Shown here one piece after another: positions 17,007-25,495 of a stretch of 64,000 bases of DNA (the first letter of the stretch is position 1; the number at the start of each line of letters is the position of its first letter). Both the position numbers and the translations under genes were made by a program. Source of the DNA: Brevibacillus choshinensis (GTDB lineage: Bacteria > Bacillota > Bacilli > Brevibacillales > Brevibacillaceae). The stretch lies in NCBI RefSeq assembly GCF_016811915.1, contig NZ_CP069127.1, positions 3,633,001 through 3,697,000 on the forward strand, written 5' to 3'. The notes beneath the pieces are model-generated. The model did no database searches. It saw nothing but the letters and a program-made list of their open reading frames with translations, and was not told the DNA's origin.

Positions 17007-18247
17007 TGAAGCTTCACCTCCTCGTCCGTCAATGCTTCATACACGGATAAAGAACGCTGAATCACTTCGGGTGTTGAATCGGAAACGAGACGGGGGAGAG
17101 GTTTGGGAACCATTTGACCGTTCGTTTTTCGAATCCCCTCGAAGTGTTTATTATTAACCGCTACGTGATACAGACCATCGCTTGCTTTTACATGTTCAGT
17201 GATGAGAGTGTTATCGTAAAAGAACCGTAAAACGCCATTTTTCTCATCTTGAATATGAACAAGGTACCCAATGTATTGAAACGGCACAGAGTAACGGTTT
17301 CCTTGATAAGAAACCAGGGAATCATTCGAAACCTTACGAGTATGTCTTTCGACATATTCATAGGGAATAGGATTTGCCCTTTTTAGTGTTTCCTTTCGAA
17401 GACGCTTCGATGGCATTTCATGTGTTGTGCCATGCATGCGTACATTTGTGACCGTATCAAGCCAGTGACGGACTTGCTGATTTAGGTCATTCAAGCCGTT
17501 GAATGTTCGGATACGTGGCCAAAAATTTTTTCTTATGTATGCGACACCATTCTCGACTTTTCCCTTCGTCCGAGCACGGTAGGGTCTGCAACGCTGCAAG
17601 ATAAATCCATGATGGGTAGCAAGCCGAGCAAAGCGTTCATTCCAAATCACTTGCCCTCGCTCATCCTGGCCGATTACAACTGTCTTCATGTTGTCACATA
17701 AGCAAGTTTCCGTTATTCCCTCGAAGTATTCCATTGCTCGGGTATGGCATCCCATCAGCGTCTCCAGTTTCTCATTCTCTGTAAATTCGACGTACATCAT
17801 ACGAGAGTATCCAAGGACCATTACAAAAGCGTAGATCCGCTTTTTCTGTCCCATCCAATCAACACGGAATGTTCCCCAGTCTACTTGGGCTTGTTTACCT
17901 GGTGGTGTTTCAAAACGCTCAGTTGCCTTGGAAACGACCGTAGGTCGAATGGGATTCATGAACAGACCTAGAGTGGTTATTCCTCCCGAACACCCTTGCT
18001 CCTTGATTTCATCCAATAACACGATTGCGTTCAGACAACCTTCCTGCATTCTTTGGCGAATATAGGTCTTGAAAGGGTCTAGTATGCATCTATTCGATGG
18101 TTTTCGCTTGTAGATCTTTGCCTCTGATTCCTTCAGCCATTTACGGATTGTCTTTCGGTCTCTCCCTAACTCGTTAGAAATCTGAGTGATCGTCATTCCT
18201 CTCTGTTTCATATCCTTAATCACAAAAAACTCCCCATTCTTGACCAA
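17003..18247 (-). CDS. istA: IS21-family transposase IstA
   Basis: A DDE transposase of about 414 residues. The N-terminal helix-turn-helix (MTITQISNELGRDRKTIRKWL) binds the ends. The catalytic core shows Asp in AQVDWG, Asp in CLCDNMK and Glu in KGKVENGV, and the C-terminal beta-barrel domain is complete. I place the start at TTG 18,247 (reading VKNGEFF), which has GAGAGAGA upstream, because the residues further upstream are not family-like. The next gene, istB, overlaps by 4 bases. The transposase seems intact although its helper is not. Confidence 0.9.
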   Translation of the reverse strand: MVKNGEFFVIKDMKQRGMTITQISNELGRDRKTIRKWLKESEAKIYKRKPSNRCILDPFKTYIRQRMQEGCLNAIVLLDEIKEQGCSGGITTLGLFMNPIRPTVVSKATERFETPPGKQAQVDWGTFRVDWMGQKKRIYAFVMVLGYSRMMYVEFTENEKLETLMGCHTRAMEYFEGITETCLCDNMKTVVIGQDERGQVIWNERFARLATHHGFILQRCRPYRARTKGKVENGVAYIRKNFWPRIRTFNGLNDLNQQVRHWLDTVTNVRMHGTTHEMPSKRLRKETLKRANPIPYEYVERHTRKVSNDSLVSYQGNRYSVPFQYIGYLVHIQDEKNGVLRFFYDNTLITEHVKASDGLYHVAVNNKHFEGIRKTNGQMVPKPLPRLVSDSTPEVIQRSLSVYEALTDEEVKLQ

Positions 18248-18297
18248 GTTTCTCTCTCCTCTCGGAGAGATTGTCTGATGTAAGTGGGGAATTTTCA

Positions 18298-18616
18298 AAT
18301 GATTATATTGAGGATTTTACAACTGATGTTCACAGAATTACGTGAGCGTGCCCTACAAGATCAGATTCACCGGGCAAGTGCGTTGAATTTTCTTAGCAAT
18401 GCAATTCGCGTCTGGAATACGATTTATCTTATAGAAGCATCGAATGTGCTGAAGCAAAAGGGATCACTTCTGGAAAATCTGTTAAGCCACATTTCGCCTT
18501 TAGGATGGGAACATATCAACTTTCTTGGTGAGTACACATTTGATCAAAAGCGAAATGCTGACCTAAACTCATTCGAACCGCTCATACCAGTAAAAATCGA
18601 AGCCGGTAATCCTTGA
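18298..18616 (+). pseudogene. Tn3-family transposase, C-terminal fragment
   Basis: The last about 95 residues of a Tn3-type TnpA: RELRERALQD...HRASALNFL, then NAIRVWNTIYL and the signature SPLGWEHINFLGEY. The rest of the roughly 980-residue transposase is absent, cut off by the IS21 element whose end lies at 18,297. The frame ends in TGA just before a terminator and a Tn3-type terminal repeat, the normal layout at the right end of such a transposon. Confidence 0.85.
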
Positions 18617-18640
18617 CGTACAGGATTCCGGCGTTTTTTC
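18602..18640 (+). terminator. Rho-independent terminator of the Tn3 tnpA relic
   Basis: GCCGGTAATCCT (18,602-18,613) pairs with AGGATTCCGGC (18,622-18,632) and is followed by GTTTTTTCC. It overlaps the last codons of the tnpA fragment. A very similar hairpin stands at 21,975 before the second Tn3-type end. Confidence 0.8.
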
Positions 18641-18650
18641 CGTCAAACAT

Positions 18651-18688
18651 GGCTTAGCATACAAGATCCGCACTTATGCTGTACCCCC
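18651..18688 (+). repeat. Tn3-family terminal inverted repeat (right end, copy 1)
   Basis: On the minus strand it reads GGGGGTACAGCATAAG...GTATGCTAAGCC, matching the GGGGTACCGCC...GCTAAG pattern of Tn4430-like ends. It stands directly after the tnpA 3' end. A second repeat in the same orientation is at 22,026. From here to 19,003 there is only a short open frame and the tail LNRPGDVLVAAAKEEHSK ending at about 18,756, possibly a gene remnant. Confidence 0.75.
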
Positions 18689-18772
18689 TCTTACCCTTTT
18701 AAATCGCCCTGGTGACGTACTCGTGGCGGCGGCCAAAGAGGAACACAGTAAGTAGTTTAGAAGGAGGAAATT

Positions 18773-18859
18773 ATGTTCATTAGGTTAAGTGATACAGAAC
18801 GAATGAACACATATCTAAGAGCAAAGGAGATAAGTTGTGACTCCCCCTTTAATTCTTAA
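18773..18859 (+). CDS. Short ORF resembling the N-terminus of sporulation inhibitor Sda
   Basis: A 28-codon frame with an excellent ribosome site (AGAAGGAGG, 7 bases before ATG). The start MFIRLSDTERMNTYLRAKEI recalls the LSDELLIESYFKATEM helix of Sda, a small hairpin protein that blocks the sporulation kinase KinA. A stop after DSPFNS cuts it at about half of Sda's 46 residues. It may be a truncated sda-like gene or chance. Confidence 0.3.
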   Translation: MFIRLSDTERMNTYLRAKEISCDSPFNS

Positions 18860-19003
18860 TTGTGGGAAGAACTTATACAAAGCAAAGGGAACTTTTCTTG
18901 AAAATGGGCTAAGAAAGCCATTTACTAAAGTTAAGTAATTGGCTTAATTATTTGTTTATAGAAAGGAGACGCTGCTTATGCGCCTACTGCGCTGCCATCT
19001 TCC

Positions 19004-19981
19004 TCACAAAACTTCTCTGGCGGTGACATACTTTCCCAACCAATAAGGACTTCTCCACCTTGTTATCGTTACGCCTGGCGGCGATTTGTAGGTATTTAAC
19101 ATTCTGCCATTTCCAATATCCATTCCCACGTGACCGATCCGATTATCGGAATATCTATTCCTTCTAAAAAAAATTAAATCACCTGGTTCTATGTCACGTT
19201 GCCTTCTAAATATACCAATTCGAGCTTGTGCTCTGCTCGTTCTGGGTAATGCCTCTCCATTTCGACCATAAATATATTGCATGTACGAAGAACAGTCGAA
19301 TACTCCGGTCTTTCTATATGGTCCTGCTCCAAATTTATAACGAGTACCTTTCAAGGTTTTACCTAAATTGATAATCGGCCCTGCTTCAACATGAAATGTT
19401 ATCTTACCTTTTTTAGGCTTAGATCGATTCATCTTTTGCATCCCTGTCCTAAAGGGAGTTGTAGGAATAGTCACCCGAATTCCTGATGATATCGGTTCTC
19501 TCAAATTTTTGTTAACAGAAAGAAGCCTCTTTACGGACGTATTTAATAAAGCGGCAATACTCCTGAGATCATCGCCCTTTAAAGTTACAAAAAAGCGTCC
19601 GGGCTGTCTAATGAAGACAGTTTTGTTGCGAATGTTTACTATTAAATCTACATCGAATAAGCGATTAACGGATCGAAGACTGATGAACTGTCTATTGTTG
19701 ACATGAATAATCGTATCAATTGGAAAATGTATTCCTTCTCTTCTGGCAACTGGTCCTTTTTTAGGGATCGTTACAAACTCTGATCCATCTGTTACTGTAA
19801 AATTGTTTCTTGTACGATTTTTAATATCATATTCCAATATTTCCAAAACAGCATTCACTGGCAAATAATTGAGATTATTCCTTCTGACTAAATTAATGTT
19901 GCTAAATACCCTTCTTCGCCTTGTGAAATAATCCCTTTGAAATAATATTATTTTGATGTTTAACCGCCGTGTAAACGCCAC
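19004..19981 (-). CDS. NlpC/P60 endopeptidase with LysM and copper-amine-oxidase-N-like domain
   Basis: A 325-residue protein in three parts. Residues 1-125 look like a copper-amine-oxidase N-terminal stalk domain (LNYLPVNAVLEIL, FISLRSVNRLFDV). Residues 130-175 form a LysM peptidoglycan-binding motif (LKGDDLRSIAALL, VKRLLSVN). Residues 205-325 form the NlpC/P60 hydrolase with catalytic Cys in VFDCSSYM and His in GHVGMDIG; the third position is Asn or Thr (RMLNTYK) instead of the usual His. No clear signal peptide is seen at the chosen start. The NlpC relic at 11.5 kb is a close paralogue. It lies between two Tn3-type ends, so it may have arrived with that element. Confidence 0.85.
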   Translation of the reverse strand: MAFTRRLNIKIILFQRDYFTRRRRVFSNINLVRRNNLNYLPVNAVLEILEYDIKNRTRNNFTVTDGSEFVTIPKKGPVARREGIHFPIDTIIHVNNRQFISLRSVNRLFDVDLIVNIRNKTVFIRQPGRFFVTLKGDDLRSIAALLNTSVKRLLSVNKNLREPISSGIRVTIPTTPFRTGMQKMNRSKPKKGKITFHVEAGPIINLGKTLKGTRYKFGAGPYRKTGVFDCSSYMQYIYGRNGEALPRTSRAQARIGIFRRQRDIEPGDLIFFRRNRYSDNRIGHVGMDIGNGRMLNTYKSPPGVTITRWRSPYWLGKYVTAREVL

Positions 19982-20151
19982 CAGTACCCCTCCCCTGATA
20001 AAGTTCGCTCCATTTTATGAACAGAAGAACAAGTTCTCCACAGTATTATGGATATTTGGGTCGATTGACCGAGCCTCTTTCTAAGGAATGAGAAGACTTA
20101 TGACCTGTAGAGGTTAGGGGAGAATAACCACCTAGGATAGGAGGGGAATAA

Positions 20152-20226
20152 ATGCAGGGACGAAATAAATTACAGTATGTTGGGGTAGAGTTGTACCTTC
20201 CAAACGAGTCAATTAATAGGGTATAA
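20152..20226 (+). CDS. Short ORF, 24 codons, hypothetical
   Basis: MQGRNKLQYVGVELYLPNES... starts at ATG 20,152 after AGGAGGGG and ends 5 bases before a strong hairpin. I do not recognise the product. Translation signals are good, so a tiny peptide is possible. The rest of 19,982-20,777 shows this ORF, the hairpins and one weak minus-strand frame only. Confidence 0.25.
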   Translation: MQGRNKLQYVGVELYLPNESINRV

Positions 20227-20230
20227 AAAT

Positions 20231-20256
20231 GCCCCTTCCTCAAAGAAGGGGCTTGG
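20231..20256 (+). terminator. Hairpin terminator
   Basis: GCCCCTTC (20,231-20,238) pairs with GAAGGGGC (20,245-20,252). The following sequence is TTGGGG, so the T-run is poor. It directly follows the 24-codon ORF. Confidence 0.5.
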
Positions 20257-20358
20257 GGTGAATGGAATGAAACAGTAGAAGCACTGTTCCTCTTGCATGA
20301 TATGAAGAAGGAATTAATAAAGAAACTGATCAATTGCCCAATTTATTGAAGTGAATAT

Positions 20359-20631
20359 TTAAACTTCCGCTGAGCAGCGGAAGTAATGGAAAAGAGCAAC
20401 GGACAGATAAAACCTTGTTTTGTAATCTGATCTGTAGGTTTTATACGGATTGTGGATTGACTTACCTTGTTTGCGCAGTACCAGTGTAGCCAAGGCTGAG
20501 GGCAAAGTATTTTGATGTGCTATGATATAAAAATGCTCCAAGTTTGTTTTTGGAATCATTTCAACATGCCAAATCCCCAAGCCATTAGATGGAAACAGCA
20601 TTGTGACGCTTGATTTTGTTCCGAGACTCAC
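20359..20631 (-). CDS. Hypothetical ORF, 90 codons, doubtful
   Basis: An open minus-strand frame with a plausible mid-section (SNGLGIWHVEMIPK, LPSALATLVLRKQGK). Its last codons lie inside a perfect hairpin (ACTTCCGCT/AGCGGAAGT at 20,362-20,383), which on the minus strand is followed by TTTAAAT. That fits either a short gene ending in its terminator or a relic. I do not recognise it and no good ribosome site is visible. Confidence 0.25.
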   Translation of the reverse strand: MSLGTKSSVTMLFPSNGLGIWHVEMIPKTNLEHFYIIAHQNTLPSALATLVLRKQGKSIHNPYKTYRSDYKTRFYLSVALFHYFRCSAEV

Positions 20632-20777
20632 ACTTTGCAGACTTTTAGCATCGATTTTCTAATTTTTTACAGACGTTTGCGGATGGTAACAGCGAAGCAG
20701 GTATCACCCCGAAAACTCAGAAAGTGCACACTTCATAATCAACAATCAAAATCGACACGGAATGATAGTGGAGGGCC

Positions 20778-21137
20778 ATCGATAAAGAAAAAACAATAGA
20801 TTCAAAATATGTTCAGCAACATCTTACTTATGAACGTACATATCTTGCTAGGGTTCGGACCAGCATTACAATGGTTGGATTAGGATTCTTAGCTGCAGGA
20901 GTCGTGTTTCGTTCCAGTCCTTATACTCATTGGGGACATCTTCTTGCCGCTATCATTGGAATTGGATCTGTGATTTGTGGAAGTTTGCTTACGATTTTAG
21001 CTACTAAAGATTATTTCAAGAAGAGAGCTGGAATCAATCAAGAATCGTTTCGTTCCATTAAATTTACTGTCGTTATCGTTTCGATTGGGTTAACCCTTAT
21101 TAATCTATTACTAATCGTACTGGTTATAATTCTCTAG
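20778..21137 (+). pseudogene. DUF202 (YidH-like) small membrane protein with a lost start codon
   Basis: The DUF202 pattern is complete: an N-terminal HLTYERTYLARVRTSITM segment followed by three transmembrane helices (about 32-52, 60-75, 97-118). In the full-length frame the start position reads ATC at 20,778, seven bases after GGAGG, where related genes have ATG. No other start is in frame until ATG 20,871, which would remove the conserved segment. The LAW of the family reads LAR. Probably a recently broken gene. It stands 33 bases before a decayed Lgt-like gene. Confidence 0.7.
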
Positions 21138-21170
21138 TTATACTAACTATAAAGAAAGAAGTTAATTGGT

Positions 21171-21962
21171 TTGCATCAATACATTACATATCTAGGTACT
21201 TTCCCCATCCGTTTGTGCAGCATCCTTTTTGTTTTAGCGATTATTCTGAGTGTTGGGGCTACTCTCACTTTAGCCAAACTGCAGAAAAAAAGATCATCTG
21301 GCCGATCATCTGATGAACTTAATTGTCCCGATGATGATTGGAGCTATAATTGGTTCAAGATTTTGGGCTGTTTCTTCTTCGATTGGGAGTTTTATTCCAA
21401 GCATCCTGAGGAGATTATCGCCGTTTGGCATGGAGGATTATCTATTCAGGGGGGAATTGTGGAAGCGATTTTAGTAGGGATCTGGTATGTTAGAAAACAC
21501 AAAATATCGTTTTGGAAACTGGCTGATTTATGTGCGCCAGGTCTCATCCTTGCCCAAAGTATTGGTCGTGATGCGAATCTAATAAATGGAGATGCTTTTG
21601 GAGATCCAACAGGAAGTAATTTTGGTATTTTGTATCCTGAAGGAACAAACTCCAGAACAACTTACGTAGATAAACCATTATGGCCAGCAGAAGTATGGGA
21701 AGGACAGATGGATATCATTATTTTCGCTCTTCTGATGATTCTTTTGCGAAAAAAATTAAAGTAAGGTTATTAATTCCTTGCTTACAATATCTTATATAAC
21801 ATTAGATGCTTTTTGTTAGAGATGTTGCATGGAGACTCTCCACGATACTTATTTCAGTGGACAGCAGCACAATGGACGTCAGTGTCTATCATCGTCGTTT
21901 CATTAGTGGCAGGCGCTTATCTTCATTTACGACTATCAAAACCTAAAGAAAGTGCTTCATAG
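21171..21962 (+). pseudogene. Lgt-like prolipoprotein diacylglyceryl transferase paralogue, multiply frameshifted
   Basis: A membrane protein of the Lgt fold distinct from the housekeeping Lgt at 31.3 kb. The core is visible: EEIIAVWHGGLSIQGG, GRDANLINGDAFG (canonical lgt has GRxGNFxNxExxG) and KPLWPAEVWEGQ. Between about 21,286 and 21,372 the frame is shifted by one base and then restored, so the open frame there is nonsense while the next frame reads LMNLIVPMMIGAIIGSRFWAV. A third shift after 21,764 puts the real C-terminus (EMLHGDSPRYLFQWTAAQW to TAG at 21,960) in another frame. Start is TTG. Three indels mark it as dead. Confidence 0.82.
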
Positions 21963-21974
21963 CCATTTTACCTC

Positions 21975-22016
21975 AGCCGGTATTCCTTATCGAATAGGAT
22001 GCCGGCTATTTGGGGG
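21975..22016 (+). terminator. Hairpin terminator before the second Tn3-type end
   Basis: AGCCGGTATTCCT (21,975-21,987) pairs with AGGATGCCGGCT. Nearly the same stem stands at 18,602 next to the other Tn3-type end, which suggests both are transposon right-end structures. Confidence 0.6.
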
Positions 22017-22025
22017 GAGAATGTG

Positions 22026-22066
22026 GGTTAGCGTACAAAATCCAAGTTTTTGTTGGCGGTACCCCC
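22026..22066 (+). repeat. Tn3-family terminal inverted repeat (right end, copy 2)
   Basis: On the minus strand it begins GGGGGTACCGCCAACAAAAA and ends GTACGCTAACCC, close to Tn4430-type ends. It shares the inner GG-TTAGC-TACAA-ATCC pattern with the copy at 18,651, in the same orientation. No target duplication can be verified by eye. Confidence 0.75.
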
Positions 22067-22181
22067 TATTAAACTTTGGCGCTACAAAAGTCGAAAATGC
22101 AAAATGAGAGTTGGTTTCCATGACGGTGAAAATAAAAACCGTTGCCCCGACTATGGTGACGACGGTTACTTTATGTTTACG

Positions 22182-22985
22182 TCATGTTCGTTTCTTTAGA
22201 GACTTTTCTTTTATATACGAGAAAGCCTCTAGGTAATCCCCTAAGCTAGTCAAGCTTTGCTTCCTTCTATTCAATCCCGCACTGCTCTTTCCTACGTGAA
22301 TCTCATCTATAATGCTATGTGAGTTACCGATTCGCAATTCCTGTTCAAGAGCGATCGCATGCGCTAATGGAGGGATGTGTAAATGATGGAAACCGATCGT
22401 GGCAGCCGCTGGCTGCTTGATCGCGAAAGGAAGATCGTTCATCGATGAGACTCCTAGCTCATGGCGGTCGAATAAGCTATTGAGATACCTCCTGGCCAGT
22501 ACTAAAGTAGAGATCTCCCTGGTTTCAGATAGGGGGATTTTGTTGGTCTTTCGCAATGCAACATCAACATCGCGATAACAAGCACTGGCAAAAGGCTGCA
22601 GCTCCTCCGCGCGTATCACCTTGTCTCCACATAGAAACAGCAAGACATCTCCGGTAGCCTCCTGTGCTCCGATCGCCCTCCACATATCTTGGCCTAATGG
22701 AAAGGGGTAAACGTAGGTCGTCATCGAATAAAAAGAATGGTTTAAGATGATATCTAAGGAACGGTCGTGACAGCCATTGACTACAAACAAAATTTCTTTC
22801 GGATATAGTCGCTTCGCCTGTTGGAGAACTCTTTTGATGGTGGCTTCATCCTGTTGAACAGAAATGATGACGCTAAGCCTGGTGCGATTTTCGATTTTTT
22901 GAGAGGAAGTGATTCGCTTCTTGTTATTTCTTATTGCCGGTTCGTGTCCGTTTCGCTTGGTATTTGCTCCCCCTCTCCCTCCCAT
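22182..22985 (-). CDS. GT-A-type glycosyltransferase-like protein (downstream of pair)
   Basis: A 267-residue protein with a GT2-like nucleotide-sugar fold: the first strand LSVIISVQQDEATI, the second EILFVVNGCHD, then GDVLLFLCGDKVI at the position of the DxD motif. Here only one acidic residue (GDK) is present, so metal binding may be atypical. It overlaps the upstream paralogue by about 55 bases, so the two are one operon, and both share the layout of a short helix-strand core and a conserved hydrophobic LxVPPLA/LHIPPLA-like segment. Role unknown; glycosylation of a surface polymer or spore component is a guess. Confidence 0.7.
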   Translation of the reverse strand: MGGRGGANTKRNGHEPAIRNNKKRITSSQKIENRTRLSVIISVQQDEATIKRVLQQAKRLYPKEILFVVNGCHDRSLDIILNHSFYSMTTYVYPFPLGQDMWRAIGAQEATGDVLLFLCGDKVIRAEELQPFASACYRDVDVALRKTNKIPLSETREISTLVLARRYLNSLFDRHELGVSSMNDLPFAIKQPAAATIGFHHLHIPPLAHAIALEQELRIGNSHSIIDEIHVGKSSAGLNRRKQSLTSLGDYLEAFSYIKEKSLKKRT

Positions 22986-23776
22986 TCATTCGGTTCCTGA
23001 AGGTAAACCGACCGTAAATGAAGTGACCCGGGCACTTTCAACATATTTCTGTAGCGTTCACCATCCAGCAATCCGCCTCGGGAGCCCTTGCCATTCGTCA
23101 GAAGGGCGATCGCCTCCATGTGATCAGCTAAGATTCTACTGGTGTTTTTTATCATGGTCTGGACAGGAGCCTGATTCCAAACCAAGGGGCAGCTTGGCTG
23201 GATCCATTTGACGGAAAGGTTACGAACGATTGCCTTCACTTGCGCAAGAGGTGGAACGGCCAACGATTCATACCCAACCTGCTCGAATGCCTTCCTATTT
23301 AGTGCGTAGGGAATCTTGTACATCGATCCGGTTCTCATATCCGCATTTCCTGTCAAGTGGTTTAACAGCTGGAACGCCAGTTTCTCCGGCGTACGTTTCT
23401 CTTGAGAACAAGGACAGGAATCCGAGGTTATGACCACGTCCCAGCCCTGTTTGATTGCCTTTACATATTTTCTCAAGACTTGCAACGGTACGGACAGCCT
23501 CTCGTCCAGAAAGAGCAGTTCGTCTCCTCTGGCGTGATACCCACCGATGGCTCTCCCTTCGTCATAGGTGAAGTGTGAACCTACATGAATGACCCGTGCT
23601 CCAGAGCCATGTGCCAACAAAGACGTAATAGGTGCATCACCCGTGCAAACCACGATCACTTCAATAGAAGTAGATAGTTTTTTTACCAAATTGATCAAAT
23701 GTGGTATCTTAACTGCCTCGTCGCTCGCTGGGATGATAACGGACAGTTCAGGTCTTTCGGTTTCAACGTTTTCCAT
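22931..23776 (-). CDS. GT-A-type glycosyltransferase-like protein (upstream of pair)
   Basis: A 281-residue GT2-like protein. ATG 23,776 follows GGGGGAGA and begins MENVETERPELSVIIPASDE. The second strand is IEVIVVCTG, and GDELLFLDERLSVP stands where GT2 enzymes have the DxD motif. SLAVPPLAQVKA matches the equivalent segment of the downstream gene. No transmembrane helix or signal peptide. The pair probably arose by tandem duplication. GC content is nearer to the core genome than to the recombinase module, so these genes may be older residents. Confidence 0.72.
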   Translation of the reverse strand: MENVETERPELSVIIPASDEAVKIPHLINLVKKLSTSIEVIVVCTGDAPITSLLAHGSGARVIHVGSHFTYDEGRAIGGYHARGDELLFLDERLSVPLQVLRKYVKAIKQGWDVVITSDSCPCSQEKRTPEKLAFQLLNHLTGNADMRTGSMYKIPYALNRKAFEQVGYESLAVPPLAQVKAIVRNLSVKWIQPSCPLVWNQAPVQTMIKNTSRILADHMEAIALLTNGKGSRGGLLDGERYRNMLKVPGSLHLRSVYLQEPNEWEGEGEQIPSETDTNRQ

Positions 23777-24031
23777 CTCGTCTCCCCCGGCAATGAAATG
23801 GATTTCTCCTCCTACTGTACGCGCATGGCACCTAGTTGGACACGGCACCTATCCTCTTATTGACGTGTGTAGGGGAAAAAAACCGTCATGGCACCCTGTT
23901 GTAAACGGTATATAATGCTGCTACTCTGGCAGATGTATCCGGGAGACGAATCACATCATCCTTCAGCGTGAATTTTACAGATGTTACTCTGGAAGCCCAT
24001 TTTACAGTAAGTTCTGACTGCTCCCTTAGAT

Positions 24032-24455
24032 ATATCAGGGATGTGATGTAGATATAGCCGCAAAAGGTTGGTTACGGTGGGATAATGCAGAGTTATTCAT
24101 AAGAAATCAAGGAAAGGATTTATTTTGTCAAAGCAAATTCGAAGAATTAGTTAATCACGAGAAGTCACTTTACAAAAGAGCAGGAGAAATTAGTCCCTTT
24201 CAATACCAAATTAGTATTGAAAAAAGGAAACTTGAAGGTTCGAAGGAAACGGATAAACTCTGGTTTGATTTACTTGTAATTATTTTCTCTTCCTCAGTTG
24301 GCGTAATTTGGCCGGTAACGTTACTTCCATATAGTCTTAAAGTGCATAATAATGTGATTACAAATTGGCTCGCAATCGGGTGTTTTATTTATGTACTGGT
24401 AGCTTTATTTACTTTTCTTATCTGGTCTTCCTGTCAGTGCCACGAAGATGATTAG
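24032..24455 (+). pseudogene. Start-less open frame encoding a two-helix membrane segment
   Basis: The frame is open for about 140 codons but has no ATG, GTG or TTG until near its end. It encodes a charged N-terminal part (FEELVNHEKSLYKRAGEI) followed by two hydrophobic helices (WFDLLVIIFSSSVGVIW and LAIGCFIYVLVALFTFLIW). I do not recognise it. The coding-like pattern and missing start suggest a decayed gene. Confidence 0.35.
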
Positions 24456-25495
24456 TCTCATTAACTATATGTCCACCGTTGGATTCAAAACCCTAATATG
24501 CACCTATTCTCGATTGAGAAACATCGGATGCCCTTTAAATTATGATGAACAACAATCGATAAGTAAAAATCCCTTCGTATACAGAAGAGACTTTTACAAG
24601 AGGTGGATGGAATGGAACAGTGGAACTGTGTTCCTAAATCAATATATGAAACCCGTAGCTTGATGGACTGGATAAAATGACCATGACCATTTATTACATT
24701 AAGCTGACGAAAGGCTACCCAGTTCTCATTCGGCTAGGAGTGGGCAAAATAAATTTGGAACAACGCTAAATCGTGGTAGTTACGATCGGTGTTGCTGAGA
24801 TGCTATTATCAAACTACTTTGCGCTGGGTGTCAGCTACGGTGGTACTTGGCCACTTAGAAAAAATGCCCCCTCGATAACAAAGGGAGCAAATACGGGAAA
24901 GTTCCAAAAAGACCATCATCATAACAATATGAAAATAGATTGCTTTCTGTGTGTGAATAAAAAATTTTTCCAAGCTAAGTATTTGAGTAAATAAACTTTA
25001 GCTTCAAGGGATCGATGGCAGGCACGGGGATGCTCCTTGCGGTGGATACCATCATAAGGTGCTTGCTGATGGCCAGGGAGCGCGATCAGAACCGAAGCAC
25101 AACCCGGAAGAACGATGTCTTGCAAGCACCATCCACCGCCCTATCTGTGATTCTATCCACTGGCATTCCCCGTCGTTCACTAGTTTGATAGGTCGGCCAT
25201 TCTGAACCATTTCCTTAATGTTGATACAAAGCATGTTATAACGATTGCAATGGTCTTAGGCTGCCAAAAGACCGTAGTCTTTCTTAATGACCAAATACCG
25301 GCGCAACACCGAGTTAATACAAACTTGTGAACTTTTACCGGTACGTGATCGACATTTTCTGTTAGTCAAATCACAAGTTGAAATAGCTTGGCAGGTCACA
25401 ATCACGCCTGTAATTACATGTGTATTATGATTTTCGAAGAATAAATGTTAAATTAAATAAGATAATGAACATATTTATAAACACATATAAACACC
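24456..25495. other. Decayed intergenic DNA at the right edge of the island
   Basis: No gene can be supported. On the minus strand from about 25,330 to 25,060 a coding-like frame reads SVLRRYLVIKKDYGLLAA, an in-frame TAA, then NIKEMVQNGRPIKLVN and CQWIESQIGRWMVLAR before it breaks; it is probably a relic of an unrecognised gene. The last 60 bases before 25,496 are very AT-rich with repeated ATAAACA-type words, as at the end of a mobile element. Confidence 0.4.

Larger units (their letters stand above)
16330..18297 (-). mobile_element. IS21-family insertion sequence (boundaries approximate)
   Basis: It carries istA and a damaged istB in the usual overlapping order. Reading inward from each end gives related subterminal motifs: TTTCCCCAAATACATCA at about 16,348 and, on the minus strand, TTCCCCACTTACATCA at about 18,290. 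These are inverted relative to each other, as expected for IS21 ends. The element lies against a Tn3 transposase fragment at its istA end. Confidence 0.7.
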
